DNA of 64,000 nt from Jidongwangia harbinensis (lineage in GTDB: Bacteria; Actinomycetota; Actinomycetes; Mycobacteriales; Micromonosporaceae), in NCBI RefSeq assembly GCF_020216025.1, contig NZ_JAIWNC010000022.1, positions 62,001-126,000 on the forward strand, read 5' to 3'. Positions 1-8,003 of this stretch are shown one piece after another. Numbering within the stretch: the first letter of the stretch is position 1; each line of letters opens with the position of its first letter. The notes below the pieces were generated by a model. That model was not told the origin of the DNA and did not search any database. It saw nothing but the letters and a program-made list of their open reading frames with translations. Both the position numbers and the translations under genes were made by a program.

Positions 1-1108
1 CCAGCAGGGCTTCGACGGCCTGCGCATCGGGGAGGTCGGTGCACGCGTAGGCGTGACCGACGTCATCGGCTCGGTGACCAGCCGCTGGACTCGGCCCGGG
101 TCCGAGGAGGACAGTCCGTACGCGTACTTCGTCGTCGACCGGATGCCCGGCGATCAGCTCCTGGCCGGTTACCACCGCCGGTACACCGAGCAAGAGTTCG
201 CCACCGAAACGCAGGACGTTCGCGCTCCGGCAGCCGGCCTGAAAGCCAGCCAACTCGTCCAAGCGGCTCCGGAGAGCCGCCCGGGAACCGACCCCGTCGA
301 GGACTTCTACGCCACGAGTGACATCGAGGTCGGCATCCGTGCTGGATCAGCGGATCGGATCAACCACTACAGCATCGACGACGATCTCCGCTGGCGGACC
401 GTTCTCCAGATCGGGGAGATGAACGACAGCGGGTTCCTCAGGGGACCGGAGTTCGAGCAACCTTGGCGGGACTACCGGGCCGGCGAGCATACGAAGCAGG
501 TGTGGGCGCAGGCACCGTTCGGCCCGTCGATCAACGGTGAACTCTCCACCCGTCTGGGTGACGACCTGTTCGTGTCCCTGCCGCAGCTCGGCGACGCGGC
601 CGGGCACCGTGGCCTGCACTTCGATCTCCCCACCCGGACGAAGCTGTTCCGCGACGGCGAACTGATCGCCGACGAGGAACGCGCCGAGGTGGGCGCAAAC
701 CGGCAGCCGGCTGAGGCGGCGGACTATCGGGTGGAGCAGACCAGTGAGGGTGGCTTCGGTGGCCTGGCCATCCGGACGGCGACCGTGCTGACGTTCCGGT
801 CCGCCCGTCCGGCGGGCGACACGGAGGAGCCGTTGCCGTTGGTCACGGTCCACTTCGGTGCGCCGGCGGCCGGGAAGCTCCCGGTCGATGTGCGGGACGT
901 GGCCGGCAAGCCGACTCCGGCCGCGGAACTCGACGTCGAGGTGTCCTTCGACGACGGCAAGACCTGGAAACCTGCGTCGGTGTCCGGTGGCGCCGTGCCG
1001 GTGGACACCCCGGCGGGCACGGAGTTCGTTTCGCTGCGGGCCAGGGCGAAATCGGCCCAAGGGAGCACGGTCGAGCAGACCGTGATCCGGGCCTACCGAC
1101 CGGAGTGA
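1..1108 (+). CDS. C-terminal part of a secreted subtilisin-like (S8) protease, 5'-truncated
   Basis: The frame ending in TGA at 1106-1108 is open to the left edge, so only about 368 C-terminal residues are present and the start lies outside the window. No catalytic Asp/His/Ser motif is in this part. The last hundred residues (VEVSFDDGKTWKPASV, then FVSLRARAKSAQG and TVEQTVIRAYR) resemble the beta-sandwich tail at the end of very long actinobacterial S8 peptidases, which are exported and degrade extracellular protein. The assignment rests only on that tail. A GTG at 53 could begin a shorter protein, but the frame reads on upstream, so a truncated long protein is more likely. Confidence 0.62.
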   Translation, partial: QQGFDGLRIGEVGARVGVTDVIGSVTSRWTRPGSEEDSPYAYFVVDRMPGDQLLAGYHRRYTEQEFATETQDVRAPAAGLKASQLVQAAPESRPGTDPVEDFYATSDIEVGIRAGSADRINHYSIDDDLRWRTVLQIGEMNDSGFLRGPEFEQPWRDYRAGEHTKQVWAQAPFGPSINGELSTRLGDDLFVSLPQLGDAAGHRGLHFDLPTRTKLFRDGELIADEERAEVGANRQPAEAADYRVEQTSEGGFGGLAIRTATVLTFRSARPAGDTEEPLPLVTVHFGAPAAGKLPVDVRDVAGKPTPAAELDVEVSFDDGKTWKPASVSGGAVPVDTPAGTEFVSLRARAKSAQGSTVEQTVIRAYRPE

Positions 1109-1114
1109 TCCCGG

Positions 1115-1143
1115 CGGGGAGGCAACCGGCGGTTGCCTCCCCG
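1115..1143. terminator. Bidirectional hairpin terminator between convergent genes
   Basis: A perfect 13-bp stem (1115-1127 with 1131-1143) closes a 3-base loop between the stop of the protease gene and the stop of the DUF3037 gene, which face each other. No T-run follows, as is usual for actinobacterial terminators. Confidence 0.75.
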
Positions 1144-1151
1144 TTGCCCTC

Positions 1152-1520
1152 TCAACGCACCAGGAGGTCGAGGAGACGGGTCAACTCGGCGGCCGGGTCG
1201 TCGGCCAGACCCATGTGGACCGGGCCGGCCCGCAGGATCGTGCTGCGCGGTGCGACCATCCAGCGGAACCGCTCGCCCAGCTTCATCGTCCCGCACGCCC
1301 CGTCGCCGTCCGCGGTCTTCCGCCAGGACGCCAGCGCGGACCGGATCGCGGGCAGGTCGGCGCCGGGGTCGAGGGCGAGCAGGCGGGCCTCGTCCAGATG
1401 GATGCCCGCGGCCAGGAAATCGCGGCGCTGGCAGTAGAGCAGCACGCCGACGTTGATCAGCTCGCCGCGTTCGACGCGCGGCACGGCCTGGACGGCCGCG
1501 TACTCGTAGGGGACTCTCAT
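1152..1520 (-). CDS. DUF3037 family protein
   Basis: This 122-residue cytoplasmic protein matches the DUF3037 family, whose function is unknown. The N-terminal half has the family look: YEYAAVQAVPRVERGE, then NVGVLLYC and a region ending in ALDPGADL. The ATG at 1518-1520 overlaps the TGA of the HipA-like gene in an ATGA, so the two are almost certainly translated together. The pairing of a HipA-like kinase with DUF3037 recurs in actinobacteria, which suggests that DUF3037 is a partner or substrate of the kinase; that role is inferred. A longer frame to 1751 is open but lacks this coupling and is not supported. Confidence 0.85.
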   Translation of the reverse strand: MRVPYEYAAVQAVPRVERGELINVGVLLYCQRRDFLAAGIHLDEARLLALDPGADLPAIRSALASWRKTADGDGACGTMKLGERFRWMVAPRSTILRAGPVHMGLADDPAAELTRLLDLLVR

Positions 1521-2275
1521 GCCCGGTCCGCCTCCGGCAGCCAGGACCCGGGCGTGGCCGCCCGCCGGCTCAGATGATCGAGGTACGCCGACCGCGCCTG
1601 GTCCGCGGTGTCGAAGTCGAACTCGGCCAGCCACTCGTCGGGCACCAGCGCGAGCACGTCGCGCAGCAGTTCCGGGGTGAGCCGGGCGGCCAGCGCCGGA
1701 CCGGCCGTGCCGAGCGCGGTGGCGTACGGCTTCAGTACATGGTCGTCCCACCGGTACGGCCGGTCCACCAGGCTCGCCGCCCGCGGCCAGTTGTGGTGGA
1801 AGTACAGCGTCGCGCCGTGGTCGATGAGCCAGAGCCGACCGTGCCAGATCAGCAGGTTCGGATTGCGCCAGCTGCGGTCCACGTTCTCCACGAACGCGTC
1901 GAACGCGACCACCCGGGAGGCCAGTTCCGGGTCCACCGGGTGGGCGACCGGGTCGTAGCCGAGCGATCCGGGCAGGAAGTCCATGCCGAGGTTGGCGCCG
2001 GCGCTCGCCTTGATCAGCGCCTGCACCTCCTCGTCCGGCTCGGCCCGGGCCACCACCGGGTCCAGGTCGGTGACCACCAGTTCCGGCACCGGGAGGTCCA
2101 GCCGGCGGGCCAGTTCGCCGGCGATGACCTCGGCGACCAGCGCCTTGGGGCCCTGGCCGGCGCCGCGGAACTTGACCACGTAGGTGCCCAGGTCGTCGGC
2201 CTCGACCACGCCGGGCAGCGAGCCGCCCTCGCGCAGCGGGGTGATGTAACGGACGGCGGTGACCTGGCGCAGCAC
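1517..2275 (-). CDS. HipA-like kinase-fold protein
   Basis: A 252-residue stand-alone HipA-type kinase domain. Visible kinase features are a nucleotide-binding Lys in VVKFRG (K35), a catalytic loop NVDRSWRNPN (D133, N138/N140) and a DFG-like IDHGATL (D152). Classical HipA is longer and is paired with an HipB antitoxin; neither feature is seen here, so toxin activity should not be assumed. The GTG at 2275 is chosen over GTG 2284 because TAGGGT at 2283-2288 lies seven bases upstream, as expected for a leaderless gene, and because related proteins begin with a sequence like LRQVTAVRYITPLREGG. Its stop overlaps the DUF3037 start. Confidence 0.8.
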   Translation of the reverse strand: MLRQVTAVRYITPLREGGSLPGVVEADDLGTYVVKFRGAGQGPKALVAEVIAGELARRLDLPVPELVVTDLDPVVARAEPDEEVQALIKASAGANLGMDFLPGSLGYDPVAHPVDPELASRVVAFDAFVENVDRSWRNPNLLIWHGRLWLIDHGATLYFHHNWPRAASLVDRPYRWDDHVLKPYATALGTAGPALAARLTPELLRDVLALVPDEWLAEFDFDTADQARSAYLDHLSRRAATPGSWLPEADRA

Positions 2276-2575
2276 GGTGATCACCCTAGCGCCCGCCGGG
2301 CGGCGGGCCCCCCGCGGTCAGGAGAACGCGGGGGCCCGCCAGCCGCGTCGGTTCCGGGATTAGTCTGAGCCGATCAGAAACGACCGGCGGACCTTCGTGA
2401 GTTGCCGCATAACTGGTTGCTAAGAAGCAGTTTGCCATATGGCTGCTACAGGTTGGATTACTCATTTACGACCGGGACTCTGGTATTCCAGGGGTGTAGA
2501 ACGCACTATGTCTACAAGGGAAAGCTGTGGCCTAGTTCGGCCATGGCTTCTCCGTTGGCCGTGGATTGAGGCACC
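2276..2575. other. Divergent intergenic region with a strong hairpin, lower-GC half
   Basis: Between the leftward HipA-like gene and rightward DUF6082 gene. It holds TAGGGT (2283-2288), the likely -10 of the HipA-like gene, and a GC-rich hairpin (2302-2316 with 2327-2340, 14 pairs, one bulged C). From about 2345 the sequence is clearly richer in A+T than its surroundings, which continues into the next gene. No clear promoter is recognised for the DUF6082 gene. Confidence 0.5.
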
Positions 2576-3316
2576 ATGACATCAACTGAAGCTGGCGTGC
2601 GCGGTCGCCGAACGCCGATACCTGTCCGGGCCGTCGCGTGGAGCATGGCCGTGTGCATGGTGACAGCCGTGACGTTACTGGCCGGAGTAAGTGTCGCCAG
2701 TCTTCTGGCCAGCCGGGGCGCCGTAGCGGATTGGAGCAAATGGAGCGACGTCGGCGAAACCTTCGGTGCGTTCAGCTCAATCATTGGGGGATTGACCCTC
2801 CTTGCGGTGGTCGTGACGGCCCGGATGCAATATCAAGAGATGCGCCAGGGTCGCAAGGAGCTGGAACATCAACGTCAGTCCCTGGTCAGCAATCACCTCG
2901 AACTGCAGCGGACCGCGGCAGCAAATCTGGGGATGCTGCATCTCGAGATACTGAAGCTCAGCATCGAGGATCCGGAGTTGGCCGAGGTGTGGCCGCCGTA
3001 CGAACCCGATCTGCCGCCCGAACTGAATCGTCAATATCTCTACGCGAACATCATCTGTCAGTTCCAGTTCCGGGCACTGCAGGACGGCAACTACAGTGAT
3101 GAGCAAGTCACCGCGAGCCTGCGGTACCTGTTCACCAGTCCCTTGATGCGAAGCTACTGGCGGGCAGCCGAGTTCGGCCGTGAGTCGCTTCCGGCGGACA
3201 GTCCGGAGTATGCGTTTTCTCAGAAGGTGGATGCGGCCTGCCGGGAATTCGAGGCGGTAGTCGCGTCGGCGAAGGTGCGTGCCGAACACGGTCCGACGTT
3301 GCAGCAGACGGCCTAG
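2576..3316 (+). CDS. DUF6082 family membrane protein
   Basis: A 246-residue protein that fits the actinobacterial DUF6082 family, of unknown function. Two membrane segments are visible at about residues 21-47 (VAWSMAVCMVTAVTLLAGVSV) and 63-83 (FGAFSSIIGGLTLLAVVVTA), followed by a charged, helical cytoplasmic region (YQEMRQGRKELEHQRQS) and a soluble domain rich in aromatic residues. The ATG has a GAGG four bases upstream. Base composition is less GC-rich than in the neighbours and codon use is less biased, which suggests an acquired island. Confidence 0.7.
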   Translation: MTSTEAGVRGRRTPIPVRAVAWSMAVCMVTAVTLLAGVSVASLLASRGAVADWSKWSDVGETFGAFSSIIGGLTLLAVVVTARMQYQEMRQGRKELEHQRQSLVSNHLELQRTAAANLGMLHLEILKLSIEDPELAEVWPPYEPDLPPELNRQYLYANIICQFQFRALQDGNYSDEQVTASLRYLFTSPLMRSYWRAAEFGRESLPADSPEYAFSQKVDAACREFEAVVASAKVRAEHGPTLQQTA

Positions 3317-3337
3317 CCCGGGACGGCGGCGTACTTG

Positions 3338-3622
3338 TCAACGATCAGGTATGTCGGGCTTGGCGCTGACCAGCGTCTCCCGGGTGATGACGACGATGCG
3401 TTCGTAATGGGCACGTGCGGCCCCGGCGGGTAATCTCGGGTCGAGCGTCTCGGTAGCATCCGTACCGATCACGGCGAATGTGCCGTCGCTCAACTCGAAG
3501 ATGTCCGGGCACGTCGCATTGTTCAGGCTGCCGCGCTCCTGCGGCGTGCGCCCGAGGCGTCGCACGAATTCCACGCTCACCCCCGTGGCGCGTGACCTGT
3601 ACGCGGTGCGGGCAGGCCGCAC
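3338..3622 (-). CDS. Small conserved actinobacterial protein of unknown function
   Basis: This 94-residue protein resembles a small family scattered through actinobacteria whose core reads NNATCPDIFELSDGTFAVIG followed by ERIVVITRETL. No catalytic motif, signal peptide or membrane segment is seen. The GTG start at 3622 has TAGCGT (3629-3634) six bases upstream, so it is probably leaderless. An overlapping frame of the same length on the same strand (3345-3629) lacks the conserved core and is a shadow. It converges on the DUF6082 gene; whether they work together is unknown. Confidence 0.6.
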   Translation of the reverse strand: MRPARTAYRSRATGVSVEFVRRLGRTPQERGSLNNATCPDIFELSDGTFAVIGTDATETLDPRLPAGAARAHYERIVVITRETLVSAKPDIPDR

Positions 3623-3698
3623 CGATCAACGCTACGGAATCACATTTCCTGGCTTTCCGATGGAAAACGAATAACTCCGCCGATGGTTGTGGGGGTTG

Positions 3699-4250
3699 CT
3701 AGGCGTCGGGGCCGCGGCGGCGCAGGTCCTCGACCCGGGTCATGGCGTCGCGCAGCTCGGTCAGCCAGTCGTCGGTGTGCTGGCCGACCAACTTGACGCA
3801 CCAGGCCAGCGCCTCCGAGCGGGAGCGGGCCACGCCCGCGTCGACCAGCGTGTCCAGCACCTGCCGCTCGGGCTGGCGGAGCCGGGTCATCACCGGTGCG
3901 GAGAGGTGGGTGAACAACTCCTCGGTGTCGCCGCACCGCAGGCCCCACGCGACCTTGCGCTGGTAGCGATGCTCGACCTGGCGGGCCACCCGGATCCGGT
4001 CGTCCCGGCTGTCCTCCCGGAACTGGTGGATCCGGCCGGCCTGCGCCGCCGCCCGGTCCGCGTCGGTGGCGTCCGCGCCCAGCTCGGGTTCGGCCAGCCG
4101 GCCCCAGATGATGATCTCGTCGCGGTCCACCACCACGTGCGGCGGCTCGGTGAACCAGTGGTCGGGGGTGGCGCCGGCGATCCAGGCGGCGGCCTCGTCG
4201 GCGGGTGGTGGTTCGGTGCGGGCCCCGGGCGGGGAGGGACGGAAGCGCAT
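3699..4250 (-). CDS. Hypothetical protein, 183 residues
   Basis: I do not recognise a family. The N-terminal 45 residues are Pro/Ala-rich; the middle has VVVDRDEIIIWGRL; the C-terminal 60 residues (LDTLVDAGVARSRSEALAWC) resemble a ribbon-helix-helix or similar small helical motif, so DNA binding is possible but unproven. The second Met, ATG at 4250, is chosen because GGAGG lies five bases upstream; the first Met at 4262 sits inside that ribosome-binding site. It is followed after 78 bases by the stop of the leftward hydrolase gene lying downstream. Confidence 0.6.
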   Translation of the reverse strand: MRFRPSPPGARTEPPPADEAAAWIAGATPDHWFTEPPHVVVDRDEIIIWGRLAEPELGADATDADRAAAQAGRIHQFREDSRDDRIRVARQVEHRYQRKVAWGLRCGDTEELFTHLSAPVMTRLRQPERQVLDTLVDAGVARSRSEALAWCVKLVGQHTDDWLTELRDAMTRVEDLRRRGPDA

Positions 4251-4328
4251 GACGACCTCCAACGGTGTGCTGATTACATGATTACACCGTCACGGGCCGC
4301 GCGGAGTAAGCCCACAGCGAACGCGGGG

Positions 4329-5447
4329 TCAGGCGATGGCCTGCCACCAGCCGTCGACCGGGGGCGGGCTGTCCACGTCGACCCGCTCGCCGGGACGGGG
4401 CACGGCCAGCCGGACGTCGCGGGCCTTCGCCTCCCGCCAGACCCGGTCGGCCGGCTCCGCCCAGTCGTGCATGGCCAGGTTGAACGTGCCCCAGTGCACC
4501 GGCACCAGCAGTCCGGCGCGCACGTCGACGTGGGTGGCGACGCCGTCCTCCGGCATCATGTGGATGTCCGGCCAGGCGTCGTTGTACGCGCCGATCTGCA
4601 CCAGCGAGACGTCGAACGGCCCGTGCTCCGCGCCGATCTCGGCGAAGCCGGGGAAGTAGCCGGTGTCGCCGCTGTAGAACGCCTTGCGGCGGGACCCGGC
4701 GATCACCCAGGACGACCAGAGCGTGCCGTCGCGGGAGAAGCCGCGGCCGGAGAAGTGCCGGGCCGGCGTGGCGATGAACTCGATCCCGGCCACGCTGGTC
4801 CGCTCGTTCCAGTCGAGTTCGACGATCCGGGTCGGCGGTACGCCCCAGCGTTCCAGGTGCGCGCCCACGCCCAGCGGCACCAGGAACGGCACCGCCTGCA
4901 GGTCGGCCAGGTTCTGGATCGAGTCCATGTCCAGGTGGTCGTAGTGGTCGTGGGAGATCAGCACGGCGTCCAGCGGCGGCAGGTCGCGCAGTGCCACCGG
5001 CGGTTCGTGCAGGCGTTTCGGGCCGCTCAGCTGCGACGGCGAGCAGCGGTCGCTCCACACCGGGTCGACCAGGACCCGGCGGCCCTCGATCTCGATCAGC
5101 GCGGTGGAGTGGCCGTACCAGGTGACGTAGAGGCCCTGCGGGTCGTCGCCGAACTCCGGGGTGAGCACCGGGATCGGCGCGTGCGGGCGGCGCCGCTCCC
5201 GGCCGGTGGCCGCGGCCAGGAGGATCCGGGGCATCGACGCCGCGGCGATCTCGGTGGCCGGCACGGTGTTGTGGAACTTGCCGTCGGTGTACTGCGGAGA
5301 GCGCTCCATCCGCTGCCGGCGGGCGCCCTTCGCGGTGCCGCCCATCTGCTTGGCGATGTCCTTGGCGAGCCACGCCAGTGCGGCACCCACCCCCAGGGCC
5401 ACCAGCGGCCCGGTCCGGCCCCGACGTCTGTCCGCTTGCTTCGCCAT
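4329..5447 (-). CDS. Metallo-beta-lactamase-fold hydrolase (UlaG/NAPE-PLD-like)
   Basis: A 372-residue hydrolase with the metal-binding motif SHDHYDHLD at about residue 165, GHSTALIEIEG upstream of it, YSGDTGYFPGF for the third metal ligand and VPVHWGTFNLAMHDW near the end. This layout is that of the broad UlaG/NAPE-phospholipase D group of the superfamily, so a lipid or phosphodiester substrate is plausible but not certain. A basic N-terminus followed by a short hydrophobic stretch (LVALGVGAALAWLAKDI) suggests a membrane anchor. The ATG at 5447 has GAAGGA upstream; the longer open frame to 5567 has no such site. Confidence 0.85.
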   Translation of the reverse strand: MAKQADRRRGRTGPLVALGVGAALAWLAKDIAKQMGGTAKGARRQRMERSPQYTDGKFHNTVPATEIAAASMPRILLAAATGRERRRPHAPIPVLTPEFGDDPQGLYVTWYGHSTALIEIEGRRVLVDPVWSDRCSPSQLSGPKRLHEPPVALRDLPPLDAVLISHDHYDHLDMDSIQNLADLQAVPFLVPLGVGAHLERWGVPPTRIVELDWNERTSVAGIEFIATPARHFSGRGFSRDGTLWSSWVIAGSRRKAFYSGDTGYFPGFAEIGAEHGPFDVSLVQIGAYNDAWPDIHMMPEDGVATHVDVRAGLLVPVHWGTFNLAMHDWAEPADRVWREAKARDVRLAVPRPGERVDVDSPPPVDGWWQAIA

Positions 5448-5542
5448 GCGTAGTCCTTCGCCTCGATCGAACTCCTGCCAAGTCTGACCGGCGGTTGCCA
5501 CCGGACGCCACCGGATCGTGCGGGCTGTGTCACACTGCGCCC

Positions 5543-6121
5543 GTGACGACCGACACCCTTCAGGCACAACACCAGCTCATCGTGCGCCAGCGCGTACGTC
5601 TCATGGTGAATCAGTACGAGATCCACGCAGTGGCGCCGGACGGCTCGGAAGCCGGCGTACTGGCCTTCGCACAGCAGAAGCGGATGGCGTTCAAGGAACA
5701 GGTGACGCTCTACACCGACGAGCAGAAGACCACCCCGGTGTTCGGCTTCAAGGCCCGGCAGCGGATGGACCTCGGTGCGACCTACGACGTCACCGACGCC
5801 AACGGCACCGCGATCGGCCTGTTCCGGAAGAACTGGAAGGAGTCCCTGCTCCGCTCCACCTGGCACCTGGAGCAGCCCGGGCATGGCGAGATGGTCGGCC
5901 GGGAGACGAACATGGTGGTGGCGGTCCTGCGCCGCTTCGTGGAGTCGCTGTCCTGGCTGCCGTACCACTTCGAGTTCGTCCTGGGCGAGCGCCCGGCGTT
6001 CTCGGTGCAGAAGAAGTGGGGCCTGCGGGACAAGTACGTGGTGACCGTCCACGACCCGCAGCTGGACCGTCGCCTGGTGGCGGCGATGGCGGTGGCCCTG
6101 GACGCGCTCCAGGGCCGGTAA
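5543..6121 (+). CDS. LURP-one-related / scramblase-like protein
   Basis: A 192-residue protein with the tubby-like fold sequence pattern of the LURP-one family: LIVRQRVRLMVNQYEI at the start, FKARQRMDLGATYDV, then a repeated strand pattern ending YVVTVHDPQLDRRLVAAMAVAL. Members bind membranes or phospholipids; the exact bacterial role is unknown. The GTG at 5543 is preceded by CACACT six bases upstream, suggesting a leaderless start. The stop TAA (6119-6121) is also the first half of the -10 of the next gene. The open frame extends further left but without family similarity. Confidence 0.75.
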   Translation: MTTDTLQAQHQLIVRQRVRLMVNQYEIHAVAPDGSEAGVLAFAQQKRMAFKEQVTLYTDEQKTTPVFGFKARQRMDLGATYDVTDANGTAIGLFRKNWKESLLRSTWHLEQPGHGEMVGRETNMVVAVLRRFVESLSWLPYHFEFVLGERPAFSVQKKWGLRDKYVVTVHDPQLDRRLVAAMAVALDALQGR

Positions 6122-6131
6122 CGTCGCGGGC

Positions 6132-7610
6132 ATGGATGATCCGCGGGCCCAGCGCCTCTTCGGTGACAGCCTGGTCGCGCCGGGGGACCTCGCGCTCAGC
6201 CCGTTCCGGGTGGACCGGGACCGGATCGTCGGCTCGCCGTTCTTCGCCCGGCTGGGCGGCGTCACCCAGGTGATCAGCCCGGGTGGCGCCGGCCTGCTGG
6301 TGCACAACCGGCTCACCCACAGCCTCAAGGTCGCCCAGGTGGGCCGCGCCGTCGCGGAACGCCTGGGCGCCGACCCCCGCACCGCCGACGTGCTGGAGAA
6401 GCTGGGCGGGTGCGACCCGGACGTGGTGGAGGCCGCGGCGCTCGCCCACGACCTGGGCCACCCGCCGTTCGGGCATCTCGGCGAGCGGGTGCTGGACCAG
6501 CTGGCCCGGCACCGGTTCGGGCTGAACGACGGATTCGAGGGCAACGCCCAGTCGTACCGGATCGTGACCAGCACCGAGATTCGCGGCGAGGCCACCATCG
6601 GGCTCAACCTGACCGCGGCGACCCGGGCCGCGATCCTCAAGTACCCGTGGTCCCGGCGTACCCATCCGGCTCCGCACCCCCGGTTCATGGAACCGCCGCC
6701 GCGCGGTGCGGCCGCGCCGCCGGACGACCCGGACGGCGGCTCGCTGAAGTTCGGCGCGTACTCCACCGAGGTGGACGACATGCTCCAGGCCCGGGCGCCG
6801 TTCGCCGGCCGGGTGGCGGACTGGCAGCAGACCCCCGAGGCGTCGGTGATGGACACCGCGGACGACATCGCGTACGCCATCCACGACCTGGAGGACGTGC
6901 ACCGGGTGGGCGTGCTGCAGCAGGGTGCCGTGGCGGCCGAGCTGATGGCCTGGCAGCGCGGCTCGTTCCCGGACGACTACGACCAGACCCGGCCGGGCAG
7001 CGCCATCGAGTCGTTGCGCCGCCAGCTGCACCGCAAGGACGCCTGGGTGGCGGACGACGACGCGTTCGCCGCCGCGGTCGAGCAGGTCCGCGCGGAACTG
7101 GTGGACGGGCTGCTGGCCATTCCGTTCGACGGGTCGCTGGAGGCGGAGGCGCGGGTGGCCGCGTTCTCGGCGAACTGGACCCGGCGCCTGGTCGAGTCCA
7201 TCGAGGTGGCCGGGCAGCCCGCGGTACGCTCCGGGCACGTACAGCTGGCACCGGCCCAGTGGCACGAGGTCCAGGTGCTGAAGTTCGTCCAGAACCGGTT
7301 CGTGCTGGCCCGGCCGGACCTGGCACTGCACCAGCGCGGACAGGCCCGGCTGCTGGCCTCCCTGGTGGAGGCGCTGCTCGCCTGGCTGACCGACCCGGAC
7401 GAGTCGGAGCGCATCCCGCGGCGGCTGCGGGACCTGGTGGAACTGGCCGAGGCCGAACTGCCCGAGGGCACCGGCGACCGGCTCGGCCGGGCCCGCGGGC
7501 GGGCGGTCATCGACTTCGTGGCCGCGCTGACCGACAGCCAGGCGGTGGGTCTGATGGAGGCCCTGTCCGGCCGGTCCCGCCAACTGTGGACCGACGCGTT
7601 CGTGCTCTGA
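6132..7610 (+). CDS. dgt: Deoxyguanosinetriphosphate triphosphohydrolase-like protein (HD domain)
   Basis: A 492-residue HD-superfamily dNTPase that splits dNTPs into nucleoside and triphosphate, limiting the nucleotide pool. HD ligands are visible as RLTHSLKVAQ, ALAHDLGHPPFGHLGE and DTADDIAYAIHDLED, in the order of the Dgt family, and GLNDGFEGNAQSYRIV follows the second motif. Length fits the family. TAACGT (6119-6124) lies seven bases before the ATG, so translation is probably leaderless. The mid-protein insertion rich in Pro (FMEPPPRGAAAPPDDP) is common in actinobacterial members. Confidence 0.93.
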   Translation: MDDPRAQRLFGDSLVAPGDLALSPFRVDRDRIVGSPFFARLGGVTQVISPGGAGLLVHNRLTHSLKVAQVGRAVAERLGADPRTADVLEKLGGCDPDVVEAAALAHDLGHPPFGHLGERVLDQLARHRFGLNDGFEGNAQSYRIVTSTEIRGEATIGLNLTAATRAAILKYPWSRRTHPAPHPRFMEPPPRGAAAPPDDPDGGSLKFGAYSTEVDDMLQARAPFAGRVADWQQTPEASVMDTADDIAYAIHDLEDVHRVGVLQQGAVAAELMAWQRGSFPDDYDQTRPGSAIESLRRQLHRKDAWVADDDAFAAAVEQVRAELVDGLLAIPFDGSLEAEARVAAFSANWTRRLVESIEVAGQPAVRSGHVQLAPAQWHEVQVLKFVQNRFVLARPDLALHQRGQARLLASLVEALLAWLTDPDESERIPRRLRDLVELAEAELPEGTGDRLGRARGRAVIDFVAALTDSQAVGLMEALSGRSRQLWTDAFVL

Positions 7611-7621
7611 CCGGCCGGGAC

Positions 7622-7861
7622 CTACTTGGAGATCTCGAACGCGGTGACGAACAGCGTGGCGAACAGGGCGACCATGACGGCCGCCAGCCCGGCGGTGTGC
7701 CGCCAGGCGGTCCGCCGGGTGATCAGCACGGCCCGGCGGGCCGCGCGGACGTCGCGCCAGGCGGCGTGCGTGCGGCCGAGACGGTAGCCGAAGACGACGA
7801 CGGTGACGGCGACGGCGAGGACGGAAACGACGCTCACTGCGGAACTCTGGTGGTACGGCAT
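7622..7861 (-). CDS. Small two-span membrane protein
   Basis: A 79-residue protein with two predicted membrane helices (VSVVSVLAVAVTVVVFGYRL and AGLAAVMVALFATLFVTAF) joined by a basic, Arg-rich loop that should face the cytoplasm. No family is recognised. The ATG at 7861 is chosen because AGGGGG lies six bases upstream; the TTG at 7867 is too close to that site. It converges on the dGTPase gene with only 11 bases between the stops. Confidence 0.65.
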   Translation of the reverse strand: MPYHQSSAVSVVSVLAVAVTVVVFGYRLGRTHAAWRDVRAARRAVLITRRTAWRHTAGLAAVMVALFATLFVTAFEISK

Positions 7862-8003
7862 GGCCAACCCCCTGGAGACTTCGTAGCGGTGCCGGACTGA
7901 GGCCAGTGTGGGGTCTCGGTCGGCTATCAGACCAGGGGATTCATCGGCTTATAGACCCACAAAACACCTTCTCGGGTACGGACTTCGCGCCGAAATCTGT
8001 CGA

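Noticed and set aside
1517..2275. HipBA toxin-antitoxin module
   Set aside because: No HipB-like HTH gene adjoins the kinase, so the classical module is not present.
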